Below, piece after piece: positions 57,196 through 61,753 of a stretch of DNA of 61,753 nucleotides (position 1 is its first letter; each line of letters begins with the position of its first letter). The position numbers and the translations under genes are program-made. Below the pieces are notes generated by a model. The model was not told the origin of the DNA. It ran no database searches and saw only the letters and a program-made list of their open reading frames with translations. This DNA comes from CAIWHR01 sp039931775 (lineage in GTDB: Bacteria; Pseudomonadota; Gammaproteobacteria; Burkholderiales; Casimicrobiaceae), in assembly GCA_039931775.1 (NCBI GenBank), contig JBDTRG010000132.1:1-61753 (forward strand), read 5' to 3'.

Positions 57196-58077
57196 ATGGG
57201 CATTGCCATCGCTCACCTTGCACCCTTCCAGCCCGCGGTCAGGTGCCGGATCTGCCAGAGGGAGGCTTCGCGCGGCGCCAAACTCTGCAGCGAGTGCGCG
57301 GCGGCCGTCAAGCGGGCGCGCCACGTGCCGACGGTCACGTCCCAATTCCTGCCGCAGAGACCCTCCCGCCCCGATTGGGCGCATCGGAAGGCCGAACGAA
57401 CCCCGGTATCGGCGTCGACCGCAAGACTCCGGGCGTGGCTGCCGACCCGGCCAGGCGGCTGGGGTGCCCTGGCGGCCTTTGCGATATTCGGTGCGCTCGT
57501 GTGCGTTACCGGCTATTACGCGGTCCAGGAAATCGATTACATCGTTGCGCATCCGGGGATGACGCAGAGCGCCGTGGCAACGCCGATGCCGCCGCCGCTG
57601 GCAGCCGCGGCGCCGGCGGAAAGTACCGAAACCTGGATGTTCGCGAAACCGCCCGACACCGAGGCTCCTGGGCCGTTGGTAACCGCCGCGATTCCCGACC
57701 CGTCAGGGGCAGCCTTGCCGGTGCCCAAGCCCGCGGCGCGCAAGACGCTGGTGGACGCGCGAGCCGCCAAAGCGCCAGTGACGATGCCGGATACGCGCCT
57801 TGCCAGCCGGTCCGGCGAGGCCGACACGATTTCCCTGCCGAGGGTGGAGGTGAATCCGGCACCGGTCGCGTCGAGCGTTGCGCGCGCGCCAACGCAGGAG
57901 GAGGCTCCCGCCCCCAGTCGGTGGGACACACTGAATGCCGCGATGGCCCGCTGCACGGGCGAGGGCCTGCTCGCCGGCATCGTGTGTACCGAGCGCGCGC
58001 GCCTTCAGTACTGCGACGGGTACTGGGGCACGGTGCCTCAGTGCAAAGGCGCGAGCGCGCCCGACGCGTCGCGCTAG
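57196..58077 (+). CDS. Unknown zinc-ribbon membrane protein with C-terminal Cys motif
   Basis: I do not recognise this 293-residue protein. It starts with a zinc ribbon (CRICQREASRGAKLCSEC, about 17-34), has one membrane helix (about 91-110), a long Ala/Pro/Thr-rich probably disordered periplasmic region, and a C-terminal segment with four cysteines (ARCTGEGLLAGIVCTERARL, then QYCDGYWGTVPQCKG, about 250-286) that would form disulfides outside. The layout suggests a cytoplasmic sensor ribbon joined to an extracytoplasmic module. GAGG precedes the ATG; a perfect hairpin lies just upstream. Confidence 0.68.
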   Translation: MGIAIAHLAPFQPAVRCRICQREASRGAKLCSECAAAVKRARHVPTVTSQFLPQRPSRPDWAHRKAERTPVSASTARLRAWLPTRPGGWGALAAFAIFGALVCVTGYYAVQEIDYIVAHPGMTQSAVATPMPPPLAAAAPAESTETWMFAKPPDTEAPGPLVTAAIPDPSGAALPVPKPAARKTLVDARAAKAPVTMPDTRLASRSGEADTISLPRVEVNPAPVASSVARAPTQEEAPAPSRWDTLNAAMARCTGEGLLAGIVCTERARLQYCDGYWGTVPQCKGASAPDASR

Positions 58078-58116
58078 CCGCAGCGCGACAGCCGGGACCG
58101 CGGCATTACTGGGGCC

Positions 58117-58140
58117 GCGCCGCGGCGTTTCGCGCGGCGC
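58117..58140. terminator. Terminator-like hairpin between convergent genes
   Basis: GCGCCGCG (58117-58124) and CGCGGCGC (58133-58140) make an 8-bp GC stem with an 8-base loop, between the zinc-ribbon gene end (58077) and the dodecin end (58153). No U-tract follows, so termination is possible but not certain. Confidence 0.35.
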
Positions 58141-58152
58141 CGATCATTTCGA

Positions 58153-58377
58153 TCAACCGTCGTACTTGAACGACAGCTGAACGCGGGCGCGATAGGCTAC
58201 GACCTTGCCGCCTTCGACTTTCATGTCGAGCTTCGAGACTTCGGCGATGCGCAGATCGCGCAGCGTCTTGCTCGCCGCGGTCACCGCATTTTTTGCAGCG
58301 TCTTCCCAGGATACCTTGCTCGTGCCGATCACTTCGGTGACGCGATAGATACCGTCGCCGGCCGATTTTTTCGCCAT
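58153..58377 (-). CDS. Dodecin family flavin-binding protein
   Basis: A 74-residue dodecin. The family pattern of GIYRVTEVIGTSKVSWEDA (about 9-27) followed by LRIAEVSKLDMKVEGGKVVAY and the closing VQLSFKYDG matches well in length and order. Dodecins form dodecameric shells that store or buffer flavins. A standard start with a good ribosome-binding site (GGAGAG) is present. It is divergent from the Vgb-like gene and convergent with the zinc-ribbon gene. Confidence 0.95.
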   Translation of the reverse strand: MAKKSAGDGIYRVTEVIGTSKVSWEDAAKNAVTAASKTLRDLRIAEVSKLDMKVEGGKVVAYRARVQLSFKYDG

Positions 58378-58521
58378 GTCGTTCTCTCCTTGGTGTCCGC
58401 GGCATCCGTGTGGCCGCGGCTCGATTCGATGATACCCGTGACCCGATCGGCTGGCGAGCCGGACGGCGGTAAGATAACGGACGACTACATGAACCGTCGA
58501 TTCCGGCAGAGGGGAAGCCTC

Positions 58522-59517
58522 ATGGCGAGCTCATTCGCAGCTGCGATTCCGTGTCTGATCTTGGCAGGCGCCGTCACCGTTGCCTTTGCGTCATTTGCGG
58601 AGGCTGCCGAGCCGGTGTACTTCGCTGTGGGGCGCGGATCGCATCCGCACGACGTCGCGGCCGCGCCGGCCGCCGGCGGGCCGGTCTATTACACGGCGCA
58701 GACGACCGGCAAGCTTGGCGTTCTCGACCCGAAGACCGGCAAGTTCGAGGAGATACCACTCGGGCCGAATTCGGCCCCGCACGGCGTGATCGTCGGGCCG
58801 GATGGCGCACCGTGGGTCACCGACGGCGGTCAGAATGCAATCGTGCGCGTCGATCCGAAAACGCACGCCGTCCGGGTGTGGCCGCTTCCCAAGGACGCCG
58901 AATACGCGAACCTCAACACGCTGACGTTCGACCGGAAGGGCCGCGTCTGGTTTACCGGGCAGAGTGGCTACTACGGACGACTCGTTCCCGAATCTGGCGA
59001 CATGAAGGCGTGGAAGGCGCCGCGGGGCAGAGGACCGTACGGCATCGCGACCACCCCCGGCGGCGACGTCTACTATGCGTCGCTCGCCGGCAACCACATC
59101 GCGAAGATCGACGTCGAAACGGGCGCCGCAACGGTCATCGAGCCGCCGACCAAGGGCCAGGGCGCGCGGCGCGTCTGGTCCGATTCTCGCGGCCGGATCT
59201 GGGTCAGCTACTGGAACACCGGCCAGGTCGGGATGTACGACCCTGTGTCTAAGGCGTGGCGCGAATGGGTGCTGCCGACCGGGATGCCGGGCAACCGGCC
59301 GCAAGCGTATTCGGTGTGGGTCGACGACGCCGACAAGGTGTGGCTCACTGACTGGGCGGCCAACGCGATCGTCAAGTTCGATCCGGCGACCGAGAAGTTC
59401 GATATTTTCCCGTCGAACAAGGGAGGGGCGCAGGTTCGGCAGATGCTGGGCCGCGCGGGCGAGGCATGGGGCGCTGAATCGGCCACCGAGCGCCTGGTGA
59501 TGGTGCCCACCCGCTGA
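58522..59517 (+). CDS. Exported Vgb/streptogramin lyase-like beta-propeller
   Basis: A 331-residue protein with a signal peptide (about 1-28, ending AEAAE) and repeated propeller blades of the type GPDGAPWVTDGGQNAIVRVDP and GRVWFTGQSGYYGRL, seven by rough count. This is the Vgb-like fold. Real streptogramin lyases are cytoplasmic; an exported version is more likely a periplasmic binding or enzyme scaffold. The ATG at 58522 has GGGGAAG upstream; an earlier in-frame ATG at 58489 would only lengthen the signal region. Confidence 0.85.
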   Translation: MASSFAAAIPCLILAGAVTVAFASFAEAAEPVYFAVGRGSHPHDVAAAPAAGGPVYYTAQTTGKLGVLDPKTGKFEEIPLGPNSAPHGVIVGPDGAPWVTDGGQNAIVRVDPKTHAVRVWPLPKDAEYANLNTLTFDRKGRVWFTGQSGYYGRLVPESGDMKAWKAPRGRGPYGIATTPGGDVYYASLAGNHIAKIDVETGAATVIEPPTKGQGARRVWSDSRGRIWVSYWNTGQVGMYDPVSKAWREWVLPTGMPGNRPQAYSVWVDDADKVWLTDWAANAIVKFDPATEKFDIFPSNKGGAQVRQMLGRAGEAWGAESATERLVMVPTR

Positions 59518-59542
59518 AGGTGCGCGCGAGGGGCGAGGGCCG

Positions 59543-60235
59543 TCAGAGTTGCGGTGACGTCGACGAACCCAGCCGCGTGAACTGCGCCTTCGAAGCGATC
59601 CGCCGGATTTCGTCCGACAGGATCACGAAGCGCCCGAACGTCGATCGCCGTCCGCACGCGTGCATCGCCCGCGCGACCTCCGCGGCGGCGATCGGACGAA
59701 CCTTCGGCGGCAGCAGCAGCGAAAGCGGCAGCGCCAACACCTGCGCGACCCGCTCTCCCAAACGGAACTGCGCCCGGGCGCCGGTCAATAGCGACGGCCG
59801 GAACGCGTAGACCGTCTGCAACTCGAGCCCCATCAACTCGCGCTCGACCTCGCCCTTGACCCGATTGTAGAAGACGCGGGATTGCGGGTCGGCGCCCATC
59901 GACGAGACGAAGAAACAGCGGGTGGCACCGGCCGCGAGCGCCATTCGCGCGATCGTCACCGGGTAGACGAGGTCGACCTGGCGAAACGCGTCGCGCGAGC
60001 CCGCCTGCGCCAGCGTCGTGCCGAGGCAACAGTAGAAGTCGTCGACCTGCGGCAGCACGAAATTGTGCAATTGGTCGAACGCGACAACGCCCTGCTGCAG
60101 TTTCGGATGGGGTGTGGCGATCGGGCGGCGCGAGAGGACGACGACTTCCTCGATGTCGCTGTCGTCCAGAAGCATCGGCAGAAGTTCGCGACCGACGAGA
60201 CCGGTCGCGCCGGCGAGGAGGGCGATTCGGCGCAT
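59543..60235 (-). CDS. NAD(P)-binding reductase, TIP30/HTATIP2-like
   Basis: A 230-residue extended/atypical SDR. LLAGATGLVGRELL (about 6-19) is the nucleotide loop, and VSSMGADPQSRVFYNRVKGE (about 110-129) holds the Ser and the YxxxK-like Tyr-Lys. Bacterial TIP30-like proteins are probably oxidoreductases acting on an unknown substrate. The ATG at 60235 replaces a longer frame that overlaps the glutaredoxin gene. It follows that gene by 38 bases on the same strand. Confidence 0.88.
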   Translation of the reverse strand: MRRIALLAGATGLVGRELLPMLLDDSDIEEVVVLSRRPIATPHPKLQQGVVAFDQLHNFVLPQVDDFYCCLGTTLAQAGSRDAFRQVDLVYPVTIARMALAAGATRCFFVSSMGADPQSRVFYNRVKGEVERELMGLELQTVYAFRPSLLTGARAQFRLGERVAQVLALPLSLLLPPKVRPIAAAEVARAMHACGRRSTFGRFVILSDEIRRIASKAQFTRLGSSTSPQL

Positions 60236-60273
60236 CGGAGCATTATCACCCCTGCGCCCGGTTGCGGTGCGGG

Positions 60274-60642
60274 TCAGCCGGACAGCATGCGCGAGAGTTC
60301 GCCGCTTTCGATCAGCTTGTCGAGGTCGTTCGCCCCGCCGATCAGCACGCCGTTGACGAAGATCATCGGGAACGTCGGCCAGCCGGTCCACATCTTGAGC
60401 GCATTGCGACGCCGCCACGTGTTGAAGTAGCTTCCGTATTCGAGGTATCGGTACGGGACGCCCTTCGCGTCGAGCGCCTTCCGGGCCTTGCGCGGCATCG
60501 GGTTCTGTTTCATGCCGACGACGACGACGCGGTTGGACTGGATCGCCGACTGCACTTCCTGCACGATGTCTTTGTGGCTGCCGGCGATCTTTTCGCGGAT
60601 CGTCGGATGGATGTGGTCTTCGTCGAGTATGCTGCGGCTCAT
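60274..60642 (-). CDS. Glutaredoxin-fold protein without cysteine
   Basis: A 122-residue protein with the monothiol glutaredoxin frame. VVVVGMKQNPMPRKAR (about 39-54) stands where a CGFS or CPYC site should be, WPTFPMIFVNG (88-98) gives the cis-proline loop, and IGGANDLDKLIESGEL (101-116) the glutathione-binding GG/ND part. There is no cysteine anywhere, so it cannot be a redox glutaredoxin; a structural, binding or Fe-S-independent role is possible. The start at 60642 (MSRSILDE) is chosen by conserved N-terminal character. Confidence 0.88.
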   Translation of the reverse strand: MSRSILDEDHIHPTIREKIAGSHKDIVQEVQSAIQSNRVVVVGMKQNPMPRKARKALDAKGVPYRYLEYGSYFNTWRRRNALKMWTGWPTFPMIFVNGVLIGGANDLDKLIESGELSRMLSG

Positions 60643-60738
60643 CGCATTTGTCCTTCGGGGTGGCGTGCGGGCGGGCTCGGGGATTCTAGAGACTTTACCC
60701 GCGCCGCGGTAACGGATTTCATCGACCAAGGAGGGGGA

Positions 60739-61753
60739 ATGGCAGGGTTACGCGAACAATTCGGACGTCCGCTGCGGCTGGGAATCATCGGCGGCGGCCC
60801 CGAGGCCTGGATCGGTCGGATGCATCGCGGCGCCGCCGAAATGGATGGCTGGTGGCGCGCCGTGGCGGGCGTATTTTCCAGCGATGCGGCGCGCTCGCGT
60901 GCAGCGGGACCCGCGATGGGATTCGATCCCGACCGAAGCTACGGCGACGTCGCCGAGATGCTCCAACGGGAATCGGTGCGCCCGGACGGTATCGACGCCG
61001 TCGCGATCATGACGCCGAACGACACGCATTACCGATTCGCTGCCGCGGCGCTCGATGCCGGACTCGACGTCGTCGCCGACAAGCCGGTGACCGAGACGTT
61101 CGCCGAAGCCTGCGACCTGGCGGGGCGCGCGCGCCGCCATGGCCGCCTTTTCGCAATCGCGCACGGCTACACCGCGTACCCGATGACCCGCCACGCGCGG
61201 ACGATCGTGCGCGACGGCGTGATCGGACCGGTACGGCTCGTGCAGGTCGAATACATCCAGAGCGGGATGGCCGCCCGTGTCGAGGACGGTCCGCATAACA
61301 ACCGGTTGCGCTGGATTCTGGACCCGGCGCGCAGCGGGCAGGCGCTCGTGATGAGTGCGATCGGCTGCCACGCGCAGCACCTGGCGAGCTTCGTCTCGGG
61401 CATGCAAACGGCTCGCGTCGTTGCGGACGTCCGCGCGCTGATGCCCGGCCGCAAAGTGGTCGATTACGTTTCGGCGCTGATAGAATTCGAAGGCGGTGCG
61501 CGCGGCACGTTCACCGTCACGCAGGCGGCCGCGGGCGGTGAGAACGACATCCGGCTGCGCGTCTACGGCGAGAAGGGCCTCATCGACTGGTCGCACCGCG
61601 TGCCGAGCTACCTCACGCTCGCGGTGATCGGGGAGCCGGTGCGCACGATCACCCGCGCCGATCCGTTCCTGCCGCCGGAAATCATCGGGCTGGGACGCAC
61701 GCCGCGCGGCCATCCCGAGGGATTGCGCGAGGCGTTCGCGAACATCTACGCCG
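60739..61753 (+). CDS. Gfo/Idh/MocA family oxidoreductase, 3' end cut by window
   Basis: About 338 codons of a sugar/inositol-type NAD(P) dehydrogenase. The nucleotide loop is LRLGIIGGGPEAWIGRMHR (about 12-30), the catalytic-site segment is DKPVTET (about 114-120) and the C-terminal domain begins around residue 145 with a dimerisation sheet. The ATG at 60739 follows a strong GGAGGGGG ribosome-binding site. The C-terminus lies outside the window; the substrate is unknown. It is divergent from the glutaredoxin-like gene. Confidence 0.9.
   Translation, partial: MAGLREQFGRPLRLGIIGGGPEAWIGRMHRGAAEMDGWWRAVAGVFSSDAARSRAAGPAMGFDPDRSYGDVAEMLQRESVRPDGIDAVAIMTPNDTHYRFAAAALDAGLDVVADKPVTETFAEACDLAGRARRHGRLFAIAHGYTAYPMTRHARTIVRDGVIGPVRLVQVEYIQSGMAARVEDGPHNNRLRWILDPARSGQALVMSAIGCHAQHLASFVSGMQTARVVADVRALMPGRKVVDYVSALIEFEGGARGTFTVTQAAAGGENDIRLRVYGEKGLIDWSHRVPSYLTLAVIGEPVRTITRADPFLPPEIIGLGRTPRGHPEGLREAFANIYA

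Noticed and set aside
55290..57209. 639-codon minus-strand frame opposite the subtilase
   Set aside because: It is a shadow of the subtilase reading frame, with no recognisable motif, whereas the plus frame has a complete catalytic set.
1..61753. tRNA genes, CRISPR arrays, transposases and phage genes
   Set aside because: No T-loop/acceptor pattern, spaced direct-repeat array, transposase domain or phage structural gene was seen on reading both strands.

Overview
The window is GC-rich chromosomal DNA with no visible phage, insertion sequence, CRISPR array, tRNA or rRNA. Codon usage, the rsgA / cytochrome c / M48 peptidase / orn neighbourhood, a TAXI-type TRAP transporter followed by DUF1850, AceK, YaeQ, dodecin and an IPTL-CTERM protein together suggest a betaproteobacterium, Burkholderiales or a near relative. 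This is inferred from gene content; no marker such as 16S lies in the window. Both ends cut genes: rsgA on the left and a Gfo/Idh/MocA oxidoreductase on the right.

Layout. 1-7.3 kb: rsgA, an exported cytochrome c and a membrane M48 protease (minus) facing orn; an O-methyltransferase; then a membrane-anchored class III nucleotide cyclase, a GSAM-like aminotransferase and a Nudix hydrolase (plus). 7.3-18.9 kb is one long minus-strand run: DAHP synthase, CYTH-CHAD protein, two-domain PPK2, YheT-type hydrolase, phosphohexomutase, threonine deaminase, TAXI binding protein, fused TRAP permease and DUF1850. 19-30 kb: an exported PsiF-repeat protein with a clear terminator; an aldo/keto reductase-DUF1499-VIT-RlmI run; an S9 peptidase; a DksA/TraR-type protein divergent from an Hsp20 gene with an apparent heat-shock promoter and an FNR/ANR-like box; coupled msrA-KTSC; and an orphan peptide-type ABC binding protein. 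29.7-41 kb is another minus run: an S4 protein, yaeQ, rhlE, an AEC carrier, a 48-residue acid-free basic protein, an unrecognised 575-residue protein with a GNAT-like module, a SET-domain methyltransferase, an esterase, YpfJ, AceK, an MliC-like lipoprotein and a beta-hydroxyacid dehydrogenase. 41.1-48.4 kb is a tightly overlapping ten-gene Mrp-like cation/proton antiporter operon with three large antiporter-type subunits and a split MrpA. 48.4-61.8 kb holds mixed metabolic and envelope genes: dienelactone hydrolase, class III aminotransferase, IPTL-CTERM protein, pirin, SDR, exported subtilase, a zinc-ribbon membrane protein preceded by a perfect 13-bp inverted repeat, dodecin, a Vgb-like beta-propeller, a TIP30-like reductase and a glutaredoxin-like protein with no cysteine.

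The most coherent multigene systems are the Mrp-like operon (ion homeostasis), the CYTH-CHAD/PPK2 pair (polyphosphate metabolism) and the TAXI-TRAP-DUF1850 uptake system. The candidates for poorly described biology are the unusual antiporter composition, the SET methyltransferase with its unknown neighbours, and the cysteine-free glutaredoxin-like protein. Functions are assigned from recognised motifs and family resemblance in the translated sequence; no database search was possible.
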